Source: an uncultured bacterium
GTDB lineage: Bacteria; Vulcanimicrobiota; Xenobia; Xenobiales; Xenobiaceae
Direction: 5' to 3'
Length of the DNA stretch: 64,000 bases
Assembly (NCBI GenBank): GCA_934644775.1
Contig: CAKUDB010000005.1
Coordinates: forward strand, 60,834-124,833
In this document: positions 28,682 to 37,575 of the stretch, piece by piece
How positions within the stretch are numbered: position 1 is the stretch's first letter
How the letters are laid out: each line of letters opens with the position of its first letter
The notes under the pieces: model-generated
What the model was told of the DNA's origin: nothing
What the model saw: only the letters and a program-made list of their open reading frames with translations
Database searches by the model: none
Made by a program: the position numbers and the translations under genes

Positions 28682-30115
28682 GTGAAGTACAAAGAGAAGA
28701 TCGAAGGTTTGGAGTTAGCCAAGAAGCTGGGCGCTTTTGTGCGCTTAGGCTCAGATTGCGAAGATTTTGCCATTAATTTTAGCTTAGGTTGGATCCTCTA
28801 CGATTCTATAGGCACCTACGCTTGTCTTAAGGCTTGGCCCAACTTACAAGAGGCACAAATTTCCCGAGCTTGGCTCACCGACGATCTGGATAGAGCCCAG
28901 CCGTTACTCGACGTTTTCGAGCTTTCCGAAGCAGGAGCTGAGGAGACCGGCTATCCTGAGCACCGCATTTTGCTCTTTTTTGGCCCCATGTCTCCCCAAG
29001 CTCGACAGGTTCGCTTAGAGATCCAACGTCTCGAACCAGCTGGGCCCGGCTTATCCTATTTACACCCTATAGTCGATCCTTTTGCCTCTTTAGGCGATCA
29101 ACAGGCCTTACATATTATGGCTTGGGAAGAGCCCGACGATCCCATGGCCCCCATTCCTATAGGTACTATCGCCGGATGCTGGGCTTTTAACGTCGATTGT
29201 CCCCGACAGAGCCAAACTTGGACTTATGCCAAGCGCTACCATCTGGCCCAAGAAGTAGCTATAGGTTCTTCCCATATGTTTTTGGAATATTTAGATCGCG
29301 GCCTCACCGGCTGGCGTCTTTCTAGTCGCTTTTTATCAGAGACTAATCGCTGGGCCGATCTCAATCAATTGCATAATTTACTTTGGGAAGTCTCTTCTCC
29401 CGAGGAGATTATTATGCAGCTTAACGATCAAGGATTGCTCGAAAGTTTTTCTCCTCCGGTAGTGCGCATGACTCTCGATCAGGTTGGCGAGGGACAACAA
29501 GTAATTAGCAGCGCCGATATAGGAGAGATTTACGGCCCCTTAGGTATATTAAACAACAAATTCTACCATTTTTATCATCCCCAATTGGAGCCCGAGAGTC
29601 TTCCCAACCGACTCTCTATATATAAAGTTATAGAGTTACCTCTACCTAATCCTTGGCTTTACGAATTTGATCCCAAAAATATAGCTTCCCTGCCGACTAA
29701 AATCGACGAAGAGCTCCCTCCTTTCCACTTAAAATTAAAATTAAGTATCGAGGGGCTCTATTGGGAAGACAACATGATGCTAATTGCCCCTTTAGCTATT
29801 ATGGATCCCGATTCCACCGCCCAAGTCGATCTGGCCGATTGTGCTATTCGCAACTTAAAAAATGACGAAGCTTGCTTCTGTTTAGGCCAAAGTTTAGTCG
29901 ATTTGCCTCAACCGAAAGCCCATTTAAAACGCGAACAGGTGTACGGCTGGCAATATCCTCCTGTCCATAAGCAAACCCGCAGCGCTCGCTTCGAAGTTTA
30001 TACCGTAAATATCACACCTAAAGAGCATATCGAAGTAAAAATTGCCCCTTCTTTGGCCCAACGCCAAACCGATCCCGATAATATGCTTATAGCTCAGGAA
30101 GATAGCTTAGAATAA
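28682..30115 (+). CDS. Unknown cytoplasmic protein of 477 aa
   Basis: GTG at 28682 with AAGGAGGG seven bases upstream. No signal peptide or membrane span. The sequence is acidic and rich in Trp and Pro, with alternating short helices and strands (for example ILLFFGPMSPQARQVRL, IGTIAGCWAFNVD, FYHFYHPQLEPESLP). I recognise no domain. It follows shc by 84 bases on the same strand and may form a transcript with it and the small membrane protein, but a functional link is not shown. Confidence 0.75.
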   Translation: MKYKEKIEGLELAKKLGAFVRLGSDCEDFAINFSLGWILYDSIGTYACLKAWPNLQEAQISRAWLTDDLDRAQPLLDVFELSEAGAEETGYPEHRILLFFGPMSPQARQVRLEIQRLEPAGPGLSYLHPIVDPFASLGDQQALHIMAWEEPDDPMAPIPIGTIAGCWAFNVDCPRQSQTWTYAKRYHLAQEVAIGSSHMFLEYLDRGLTGWRLSSRFLSETNRWADLNQLHNLLWEVSSPEEIIMQLNDQGLLESFSPPVVRMTLDQVGEGQQVISSADIGEIYGPLGILNNKFYHFYHPQLEPESLPNRLSIYKVIELPLPNPWLYEFDPKNIASLPTKIDEELPPFHLKLKLSIEGLYWEDNMMLIAPLAIMDPDSTAQVDLADCAIRNLKNDEACFCLGQSLVDLPQPKAHLKREQVYGWQYPPVHKQTRSARFEVYTVNITPKEHIEVKIAPSLAQRQTDPDNMLIAQEDSLE

Positions 30116-30199
30116 AAGTTTATTTTGGCTAGCTTGGGCTCAATCAGTTTTGAGCTTAAGCTAATTCTAAAAAAATAAAGGAGAATCGAAAATTCAATA

Positions 30200-31435
30200 A
30201 TGGCTATAATTGAGCGTTTCTGCCGCTATGCTTCTATCGACACCCACTCCGACGAAGATAGCCCCAGCAGTCCTTCTACCCAAGTACAGATCGAGTTTAA
30301 TAAGCTTCTTAAGGAAGAGCTTATAGCTATGGGGTGCCAAGACGTCACCTTAGACGACTATGGTATCCTTACGGCTACCATTCCTGCCAACCGTCCCAAT
30401 ATTCCCGTTATAGCTTGGCTAGCCCACGTCGATACCTCTCCAGAAGTCAGCAGTAAAAATATTAAGCCCCAAGTGGTGCCCAACTACCAAGGCCAAGTGT
30501 TGGTTCTGCCCGGCGATCCCACCCAAAAGCTCGATCCTAAAGAGTTCCCTGAATTGAATACGGTTATTGGCCATACCCTTATTACTACCGATGGTACTAC
30601 TCTTTTGGGAAGCGATTGCAAAGCTGGCTTAACTGCTATTGTGGAAGCGGCCGAATATTTAATTCAAAATCCCCAGGTGGCTCATGGCGAAATTCGCTTA
30701 GTCTTCTCTGTAGACGAAGAGATAGGCAAAGGCACTGCCCATATGAATCCTGAGCGCATTAAGGCCGACGTCGCTTATACTTTAGACGGCGGAGCTACCT
30801 CGATGATCGATTGCGAAACTTTCTCAGCCGATTTAGCCACCGTAACTATCGAAGGTATCAATACTCACCCAGCCCATGGCAAAGGCCATATGGTTAACGC
30901 TTTAACTATCGGTGCCGACTTTATTGCCAGAATGCCTAAGTTGACTCTAACTCCAGAAACCTCTGAAGATCGCCAAGGTTTCTTGCACCCCTACTCCTTT
31001 GAAGGCTCCGTAGGCTATAGCGAAATTAAGATTATTTTGCGCGATTTCGAAACTGAAGCTTTGGACCGCTATGCCAAGTTACTCAATAATATTGCCGAAA
31101 ATTTGGCTGCCGAAAATCCTCGCGCTTCTATCAAAGTGGAAGTCACTAAGCAATATCGCAACATGCGCGAAGGCTTAGTAAAAGAGCCCAGAGCCTTAGA
31201 CTATGCCGAAGAAGCTATGCGCCAATTAGGCATAACTCCCCAACGTACCATTATTAGAGGTGGAACGGACGGCTCCGGTTTAACTGAGATGGGCTTGCCT
31301 ACTCCCAATTTATCCAGCGGCCAACACAATATCCACTCCCGACTGGAATGGACTAGCGTTGAAGAGATCGAGCAAACTAAAGAAGTGTTGCTAGCTTTAG
31401 CTAACGTTTGGTATAAGCATAGCTTAGCCGATTAA
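30200..31435 (+). CDS. pepT: Peptidase T (tripeptide aminopeptidase)
   Basis: M20B dizinc peptidase removing N-terminal residues from tripeptides. Recognisable are ERFCRYASIDTHSDE, LAHVDTSPE with the first zinc His and Asp, TTDGTTLLGSDCKAG, the catalytic Glu pair in SVDEEIGKG, the FDAD-like region YTLDGGATSMIDCE, and IRGGTDGSGLTEMGLPTPNL. The length of 411 aa is standard. AAGGAG precedes the ATG at 30200. Cytoplasmic; with the M32 and M24 peptidases it suggests peptide use. Confidence 0.97.
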   Translation: MAIIERFCRYASIDTHSDEDSPSSPSTQVQIEFNKLLKEELIAMGCQDVTLDDYGILTATIPANRPNIPVIAWLAHVDTSPEVSSKNIKPQVVPNYQGQVLVLPGDPTQKLDPKEFPELNTVIGHTLITTDGTTLLGSDCKAGLTAIVEAAEYLIQNPQVAHGEIRLVFSVDEEIGKGTAHMNPERIKADVAYTLDGGATSMIDCETFSADLATVTIEGINTHPAHGKGHMVNALTIGADFIARMPKLTLTPETSEDRQGFLHPYSFEGSVGYSEIKIILRDFETEALDRYAKLLNNIAENLAAENPRASIKVEVTKQYRNMREGLVKEPRALDYAEEAMRQLGITPQRTIIRGGTDGSGLTEMGLPTPNLSSGQHNIHSRLEWTSVEEIEQTKEVLLALANVWYKHSLAD

Positions 31436-31500
31436 CTTAGCCTTTATTCTCTTTTTTTCCTTATTTTAGTTGATAAAGTAGGAAAAAAAGCTTAAAGCAG

Positions 31501-31509
31501 TGCTATAAT
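31501..31509 (+). promoter_or_regulatory. Extended -10 promoter for the 138-aa orphan
   Basis: TGCTATAAT is a perfect extended -10 (TGnTATAAT) about 114 bases ahead of the gene at 31623. The -35 region at the right distance is poor, as is usual for extended -10 promoters. The leader between contains a tight GCGCTT/AAGCGC hairpin near 31576-31589. Confidence 0.55.
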
Positions 31510-31622
31510 GAGGGAAGGCCGAGGAAGTACCATTTGCTTCAACTACGTGGCAAAACTGGTTTTCTTATTGGCTTTGGCGCTTCCAAGCGCAGCAACTATC
31601 GCAAAGCGAAAGGAATACTATT

Positions 31623-32039
31623 ATGGACGCTATCGGCGGCATTAGATCTGCTTCTATCAGTCTGAGTGGCAAAGTGTCATCTGGCGAAGTTATGAAAGAA
31701 GCCAACCAGGCTATCAGCAAATGGGATCTTCAGCATTTAGGCTGGCGTGGTTTCCAGCAACTCGACTGGGTAGAAGATATTACTAATAAGTATCCTGAAG
31801 CTGTCAACATTGCTCATACTTGCTCTTCTCACACTCCCGGCTACTTAGATCAGGTTAACGATCTTTTCGAGGGTATGCCAAAAGCCGATCAAAAAGAAGT
31901 GCACAAATACTTTATAGGCAAACTCGGCTTAGAAGAACTTTCCTGCCGCAACAGCGGAGCAGCTGGCGGTTTGTGCGACAAGAAAGCTGCTTATCTTCAG
32001 ATTTGTCAGCTTACCAAAGAGCTCAGCAGCGCTAAATAG
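31623..32039 (+). CDS. Small Cys-containing protein of unknown function
   Basis: 138 residues. AAAGGA lies about ten bases before the ATG. It has its own extended -10 promoter and a strong terminator, so it is a one-gene unit and possibly well expressed. The protein is helical and soluble. Four Cys residues occur as HTCSSH (about 66-70) and CRNSGAAGGLC (about 107-117), which could bind metal or form disulfides. No signal peptide, no known family. Confidence 0.75.
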   Translation: MDAIGGIRSASISLSGKVSSGEVMKEANQAISKWDLQHLGWRGFQQLDWVEDITNKYPEAVNIAHTCSSHTPGYLDQVNDLFEGMPKADQKEVHKYFIGKLGLEELSCRNSGAAGGLCDKKAAYLQICQLTKELSSAK

Positions 32040-32063
32040 TAGGCTTAGCCTGGCTATTTCTTC

Positions 32064-32100
32064 AAAGAGTTCCCTTTCTTCGAGGGGGAACTCTTTTTTT
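32064..32100 (+). terminator. Strong terminator of the 138-aa orphan gene
   Basis: AAAGAGTTCCC pairs with GGGGAACTCTTT, followed by seven or more T residues. Confidence 0.9.
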
Positions 32101-32281
32101 ATAAGGGCTTGAGGGGAGACAAAACTGAAATAAATATTTTCGGCAGGCGATAAACTTTAAGTGTGGAACGAAAGGGCCAGTAATTGGGTAGAGTTTTGTT
32201 GTATCTTCAATATTTTTTGCTTAGTAAGCAAATCTAGCACAGCAGCAAAACATTTTGTACATTCAGCGAGGTTATCTCTAT

Positions 32282-33862
32282 ATGGGTTTAGAACGATGCA
32301 GCGGAGTATTACTCCATCCTACCTCACTTCCGGGAAAATACGGAGTAGGAACGTTCGGCTCTGAAGCTTATGAGTGGGTTGATTTTCTTTCCAGAAATCA
32401 GCAAACTATTTGGCAAATCCTCCCTCTCGGCCCTACTTCTTACGGTGACAGTCCTTACCAAAGCAGCAGCACTTTTGCTGGCAATCCTTACCTAATAAGC
32501 TTAGACGATATGGTCTCTGACGGTTTAATGGATCGTCAGCTTTTAATAGAAGCCTTGGGCTCCCCAGAATTTAATGCTAATTCCGATGCCGTCGACTTTG
32601 GCTCTCTCTACAAATGGAAATTGCCTCTTTTAGATAAAGCAGCCGCCCAATTTGACGATCAAGGCGAGAGCGAACTGGCCAAAGAATATCGATTTTTTTG
32701 CAAAGATAATAAAAATTGGTTAAACGATTATGCTCTCTTTAGCGCTTTAAAAGAGAAATTTGCCGACAAAGCCTGGAACGAATGGCCTGACGAATTTAAG
32801 TTCCGCAAAGAGAAGGCTTTACGCGAAGCCCGCCAGGAATTGGCTTCACAAATAAAAGCTTATTCTTTTATTCAGTGGGTTTTTGAGCGTCAGTGGAACA
32901 AATTGCGCACTTATGCAAATGAAAAAGGTATCAAGATTGTGGGCGATTTGCCTATTTTTGTGGCCATGGATTCAGCCGACGCCTGGACTAATACGTCCCT
33001 ATTCTGTTTTGATAAAAACTTAGTGCCTACAGCAGTAGCTGGTGTGCCGCCGGATGGTTTTGCTGCCGACGGTCAGTTGTGGGGCAACCCCCTTTACAAT
33101 TGGGAAAAGATGAAGAAAACCGGCTACGCTTGGTGGATTGAGCGTTTGAAAGCCGCCTTAAAGCGCCAAGATTATGTGCGTATCGATCACTTCCGTGGCT
33201 TTGCAGCTTATTGGTCGGTGCCTTTTGGTCAGAAGACAGCCAAAAATGGCCAATGGCTCAAAGGGCCCGGTGCCGATTTCTTCAGAGCGCTTCAGAAAGC
33301 TTTGGGTAAAAACTTGCCCATTATCGCCGAAGACTTAGGGGTAATTACCGAAGACGTGGTCACTTTGCGCGATGGCTTTAACTTCCCAGGCATGAAGATC
33401 TTGCAATTTGCTTTTGGAGGCGGCTCCCAAGGGGAATATTTGCCCCACAACTACACCGCCAATTGCATCGTTTATACCGGCACTCACGACAACAATACTT
33501 CTCGGGGTTGGTACGAAAATGATGCTTCCGAAAAGGAAAAAGATTATTTGCGCCGCTACTTCTCTACCGACGGTTGGGACGTAGCTTGGACGATGATCCG
33601 GGGAGCCTTTGCTTCTGTAGCCCAAGTAGCCATAGTGCCGGCCCAAGATTTGCTCAGTTTGAGCAAAGAAGCCCGCATGAATTATCCGGGTAAAGCTAGA
33701 GGCAATTGGAGTTGGCGTTTCCGCCGCGAAATGTTCACTCCCCATATTGAGTGGCGTTTAAAAGAGATTACTGAAACTTACGGACGAGAGCGCGAAAAAG
33801 AGGTTGTACCTCAAGACGAAGCCTATCAAAAAGCGGCCGAGGCGGCTAGAAAAGCCAAGTAG
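32282..33862 (+). CDS. malQ: 4-alpha-glucanotransferase (amylomaltase, GH77)
   Basis: Transfers alpha-1,4-glucan segments in maltodextrin or glycogen metabolism. Signatures are GVLLHPTSLPGKYGVGTFG, VRIDHFRGF with the nucleophile Asp, IIAEDLGVI with the acid Glu, and GTHDNNT. 526 aa from ATG at 32282, preceded by GAGG; the frame extends to 32255 without a site. Cytoplasmic. A long perfect inverted repeat terminates it against the convergent HAD gene. Confidence 0.97.
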   Translation: MGLERCSGVLLHPTSLPGKYGVGTFGSEAYEWVDFLSRNQQTIWQILPLGPTSYGDSPYQSSSTFAGNPYLISLDDMVSDGLMDRQLLIEALGSPEFNANSDAVDFGSLYKWKLPLLDKAAAQFDDQGESELAKEYRFFCKDNKNWLNDYALFSALKEKFADKAWNEWPDEFKFRKEKALREARQELASQIKAYSFIQWVFERQWNKLRTYANEKGIKIVGDLPIFVAMDSADAWTNTSLFCFDKNLVPTAVAGVPPDGFAADGQLWGNPLYNWEKMKKTGYAWWIERLKAALKRQDYVRIDHFRGFAAYWSVPFGQKTAKNGQWLKGPGADFFRALQKALGKNLPIIAEDLGVITEDVVTLRDGFNFPGMKILQFAFGGGSQGEYLPHNYTANCIVYTGTHDNNTSRGWYENDASEKEKDYLRRYFSTDGWDVAWTMIRGAFASVAQVAIVPAQDLLSLSKEARMNYPGKARGNWSWRFRREMFTPHIEWRLKEITETYGREREKEVVPQDEAYQKAAEAARKAK

Positions 33863-33879
33863 TTTCTAAATAAATAAGG

Positions 33880-33940
33880 CCTCAACAAAAACTTCCGCTC
33901 TGACTAATATAAAAAGGCAGAGCGGAAGTTTTTGTTGAGG
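33880..33940. terminator. Bidirectional terminator with a 23-bp perfect stem
   Basis: Positions 33880-33902 are the exact reverse complement of 33918-33940, with a 15-base loop. Runs of five A/T inside the arms serve both strands. It lies between the convergent malQ and HAD genes. Confidence 0.9.
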
Positions 33941-33948
33941 GCTATAAC

Positions 33949-34599
33949 TTAATTTAAGTTTAATAATTTTTTTCGGGTCAGATCTTTGTAGAGTTGTTGG
34001 GCAGAGGTAAAGACTAAACCATCCATTCCAGCCGATTGAGCGGCTTTTATGTTGCCCTTCTGATCATCGACAAAGAGACATTGGTTAGGAGGGACTCCAG
34101 CTACTTGAGCGGCCAACTTAAAGATCTCGGCTTGGGGCTTGCGCATTCCCACTCGGCAGGAAAGGATACAAGGATCAAAATATTTGTAAAAACCTACTTC
34201 TTCTAAAATATCGGCATGTTCAGCTATAGTATTACTCAGAGCCCCTACGGCACAACCGTTATAGCGCAATTCTTGAGTAACTTGTAGCAAATGGTTGTCG
34301 ATAGTAAAAGTAGCGCGGAAGATATTTTTCCAAAAATCGGAATAGTTGCCAACAATGCTGCGACGCCCTTCGCCACTTTGCCACAAACTTTCGCCTATTT
34401 CTTGCCAAAAGCTCTCTGAATTGAGCTGGCCCATTTCAAAAGCTGGAAGTTTCTGAGCAATTTCTCGGCGCAAAGAGTTAGGATTAGTTTGGAAAGCCGC
34501 ACAACCGAGTTGGAGGTAACGATCCAACTCCGCTTCGACAAAAACCCCTCCAATATCAAATAAAACGAGTTTGATCGGCTTACGTCCAAAGAACAGCAC
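33949..34599 (-). CDS. HAD-family phosphatase, YihX-like
   Basis: 216 aa from GTG at 34599. Motif I is LVLFDIGGVFVEAELDRYL, in which Gly replaces the second Asp, as in YihX-type sugar phosphatases; motif II lies in VGALSNT; motif III/IV region is RVGMRKPQAEIF and LFVDDQKGNIKAA. The YihX subgroup hydrolyses sugar phosphates such as alpha-glucose-1-phosphate, which would fit the neighbouring malQ, but substrate is inferred. Convergent to malQ. Confidence 0.85.
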   Translation of the reverse strand: MLFFGRKPIKLVLFDIGGVFVEAELDRYLQLGCAAFQTNPNSLRREIAQKLPAFEMGQLNSESFWQEIGESLWQSGEGRRSIVGNYSDFWKNIFRATFTIDNHLLQVTQELRYNGCAVGALSNTIAEHADILEEVGFYKYFDPCILSCRVGMRKPQAEIFKLAAQVAGVPPNQCLFVDDQKGNIKAAQSAGMDGLVFTSAQQLYKDLTRKKLLNLN

Positions 34600-34798
34600 A
34601 GCGCTCCCACTTTTCCTTTCTGCCTTAATTAGGCCCGTTTTTCTAGAGAAAAGCTATCCACCCTGCCATTTTTTCAAAGACAAGGCCACTCTAAGGAATA
34701 GTAGGGAAAAAGATCTTTAGCTAGAAGCAGGGGGCCCGTCTAACGCCGCTTATACTATTAAGAGCAGCCTATAGCTTATAAGCTAGGAAATTACCATA

Positions 34799-36577
34799 TT
34801 GAAAATAGCCACTATACTTAATTACTTGAACAGCAGTAAGCTCAACCGAAAGAGACTAGCCATGGCCGCTTTGGCGGTAATATTTATTTTGTATCTATGT
34901 ATTTGGCTAGTCGGCAGAATTTTTAGCTATTTATTTACGCCACCAGAATCGCCCTTTGTCGGTTTGGTGCCCCCTTCGTCTCCTCTGGCTTTTGAAGGCA
35001 CTCCCGAGCAAGTAGGCGCTTTTTTACGTGAGCGCTGCGGTTTAATAGCTGATTTTAAAAATAGCCTCTCATCTAAAAATTATCCACAAGCCCGCATCTT
35101 AGTGGCCGTTATGGCTCAAGAGGGGGCAGAGCAAGTGGCCACTACTCCCCAATGTCAGGCCTATATACTCGATTTGGCCTCCAATATTGAGGAAGTTTGG
35201 GATCAAAAATCGGCCTATCCCTTGTCGGTATCTCCTTTTCCTCCCTGTCCTAGCGGCGGCCAGGCGGTATATACTAGTGACGCCTCTCAATTCACCATTA
35301 CCTGCTCAGGCAAAAAACACAAAACTGTCTACAATTCCGCGACAGGTTTAGCTTCAGCCTCTACGCCCCCTGCTAGCGAGGGTGATTCTGGAGCCCAAGC
35401 CCCTTCCAATTTGCCCGAGCGCGATACCCGCGATTTAGCCGTCATTACTAAGGAGCGTTTGGCTTCTCTCCAAGATACTCCTAATGTTTTGCAAGCCTTA
35501 CAGCAAACGGATATTTCAGCAAAAATGGAAGCTCAAAAGGGCTCCGATGGCCTCAAGAGTGGCTCCTACTATGAAAATACTATTACCGCTTCTGGGAAGT
35601 TGGCCCAAGAGCTCGATAGTCAAAATATCCCTCTAAGCCTACAAGAGCTGCCCGGTACCTTCAAGATAGAGGCCCCCTTTATTATCGCTATAGCCAACGT
35701 AAAGGAGCCTTTGCCAGAATGTTCTTCTCTACCATCTTTTAAGAATATCCAAGTCTGGATGTCGGCTCCCGAAATAAGTGGGGCTATTTTGCAAGAGCGA
35801 ACCCCTAAGAGCGAAGCTTTAGTTCTGACTCCAGCTCGAGAGACAAGCTTCCAACTTATTTGCCAAGGGGCGACTTTTGGCAAATTATTCAGCGAAATTC
35901 CCGGCCGATTGCCTTCCGAAAGCCTTTTACATCTTAATAAAGCTACTGACGCCGAGTCTTGGTCGGGCCATTTATTCTTGCCCCAACAATACCACAGCCA
36001 ACTGGCCAAGTTGGCGGCCACTTCTGAAGACGCCATCGACTTTATAACCCAAGTTGATCCAGCCCCAATAACGATAAGCGGCAATAGCCAATTTTTAGAT
36101 TGGCTATCTGTGCCCAACTTAGGATGGCGCAACTCGGCTACTGCCGAAAGTACACCGATCCAGCCCAATATGCTGGCAGCCAGCTTAAATAACGCTGGAC
36201 AAAGTAATTTTCAACAACTAGGTCGCCAATTGGCCAAAGCTTTCAAAGGTAGAGTGGGCTTCCATAGTGCTCTCAAGTTTGCCAACGGCCAACAAGCTAG
36301 CGCTTGGTTATCTATGAGCCCTTGGGCCAACCAAGATCAAACCTACAGCACAGTAGAAGCCCAAGGAAATACGATTGTCATTAAAGATGGCAAACTCACC
36401 AAGTTTAGCCCACCTTCCTTGCCTAAAGGGCCCAGTCCAGCTCAATTCTGCGGTTGGCTAACTTTACAAGGTGCCCAAGGGAAAGCTATCACTACTTCCT
36501 TTGCTATTGGCCTAGAGAAAAACGACAGTCTAGAAAATGAAGCTCTCTGGATAAAATTTGAGCAACTAAGTAAATAA
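34799..36577 (+). CDS. Membrane-anchored periplasmic protein with a pilin-like Cys motif
   Basis: 592 aa from TTG at 34799 with AGGAAA upstream. One membrane helix lies at about 19-42 after a basic N-terminus. The rest is predicted periplasmic. Residues near 141-165 (YPLSVSPFPPCPSGGQAVY...TITCSG) resemble the Cys-Pro-x-Gly-Gly...Cys end seen in many pseudopilins. The longer C-terminal part (260-590) is beta-rich with FxSExPGRLPSESLLHL-like segments and has no family I can name. A protein using a pilin-type motif in a larger envelope protein is possible. Confidence 0.7.
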   Translation: MKIATILNYLNSSKLNRKRLAMAALAVIFILYLCIWLVGRIFSYLFTPPESPFVGLVPPSSPLAFEGTPEQVGAFLRERCGLIADFKNSLSSKNYPQARILVAVMAQEGAEQVATTPQCQAYILDLASNIEEVWDQKSAYPLSVSPFPPCPSGGQAVYTSDASQFTITCSGKKHKTVYNSATGLASASTPPASEGDSGAQAPSNLPERDTRDLAVITKERLASLQDTPNVLQALQQTDISAKMEAQKGSDGLKSGSYYENTITASGKLAQELDSQNIPLSLQELPGTFKIEAPFIIAIANVKEPLPECSSLPSFKNIQVWMSAPEISGAILQERTPKSEALVLTPARETSFQLICQGATFGKLFSEIPGRLPSESLLHLNKATDAESWSGHLFLPQQYHSQLAKLAATSEDAIDFITQVDPAPITISGNSQFLDWLSVPNLGWRNSATAESTPIQPNMLAASLNNAGQSNFQQLGRQLAKAFKGRVGFHSALKFANGQQASAWLSMSPWANQDQTYSTVEAQGNTIVIKDGKLTKFSPPSLPKGPSPAQFCGWLTLQGAQGKAITTSFAIGLEKNDSLENEALWIKFEQLSK

Positions 36578-36594
36578 CAACCTTTTCTAGCCAT

Positions 36595-36633
36595 AAGAGG
36601 CCGGTTCTTTTGTATAAGAAACGGCCTCTTTTC
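36595..36633. terminator. Bidirectional terminator between convergent genes
   Basis: AAGAGGCCG...TTCTT pairs with AAGAA...CGGCCTCTT, followed by TTCTATATT on the plus strand, and an A/T-rich run on the other side. Confidence 0.8.
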
Positions 36634-36653
36634 TATATTAAACTCCATTTTTT

Positions 36654-37334
36654 TTAAGGTGCTTTAACGTCTCTGGAATCTTTGGAGTTAGGTAGTTTAT
36701 CTTGGGGCAAAATACCATTTACTGCGGCCAACTCGGCGAAATATTTTTCTTTAGGAAGGCGCATAAAAATTTTGGGAGCATCATTCTTCCCCAAACCGTA
36801 GCCGACTATGCCTTCCAAGCTATATAACTTTTCACATTCTTCCATACCTATTCTTTTAAAACAGCGTTGGGCTCTCAAATTGTAATCGGCCGTCTCTATT
36901 TCTACTAAATCGACTTTTTCATTTTCGAAGAGGAAGCGATTCATTAAAGCCATAGCCTTGGTACCTATACCGTGCCCCCGATTATTTCTCCCCATCATTA
37001 GACCAGACAGAGCCACCTTGCCTACCCTTTCCATTTCACGCAAATCGTATTTTCCCAAACCCAAAATTTTAGAGTGGATATCGCAAACGGCTAAAAAATA
37101 GCATGGCGAATTGGGGTTGGCTACCAAACGCATATAACTGTCGGAAGCAAAATGGTAGTCGTAATCACTTAGAGTTTCAGCCCCAAAAGCATAACGGACT
37201 AATTCTTTATCTTTCATCCATTCGGCAATTTCTATTAAATCAGAATGGACTATTCGGCGTAACAGTAAGCCAAAACGCAATTCAGAGAGAAGTACAACCT
37301 TTTTATTGGTATAAAAACTAAGCATATCACCCAT
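36654..37334 (-). CDS. GNAT-family N-acetyltransferase
   Basis: 226 aa. ATG at 37334 is chosen because AGAGG lies eight bases upstream. The layout is that of RimJ/L-like acetyltransferases: LRRIVHSDLIEIAEWMKD at the start, the acetyl-CoA loop RNNRGHGIGTKAM near 130, and NLRAQRCFKRIGME near 165. A C-terminal tail of about 40 residues is extra. The substrate may be a protein N-terminus, an amine or a small molecule. Confidence 0.88.
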   Translation of the reverse strand: MGDMLSFYTNKKVVLLSELRFGLLLRRIVHSDLIEIAEWMKDKELVRYAFGAETLSDYDYHFASDSYMRLVANPNSPCYFLAVCDIHSKILGLGKYDLREMERVGKVALSGLMMGRNNRGHGIGTKAMALMNRFLFENEKVDLVEIETADYNLRAQRCFKRIGMEECEKLYSLEGIVGYGLGKNDAPKIFMRLPKEKYFAELAAVNGILPQDKLPNSKDSRDVKAP

Positions 37335-37575
37335 CTGGAGTGCCTCTTCATTCACTTAACAAAACTTCAAAATGACGGAGATACTTTAGCAAAAATCTTT
37401 GAATACATGCCAATTTTTCATTTTTAAGGTTTATTTAAGTGCCGTTAGATAGAGGGTACCATCTTGGAAGAAGATATTCCCGTATAGGTGAGCAAAATGG
37501 TAGAATATATAGGCAAGTCTATCGATAAGGACTGCCCCCAACGAAGCTTTTTTTATCAGGTAGGGAGATCGGCTC

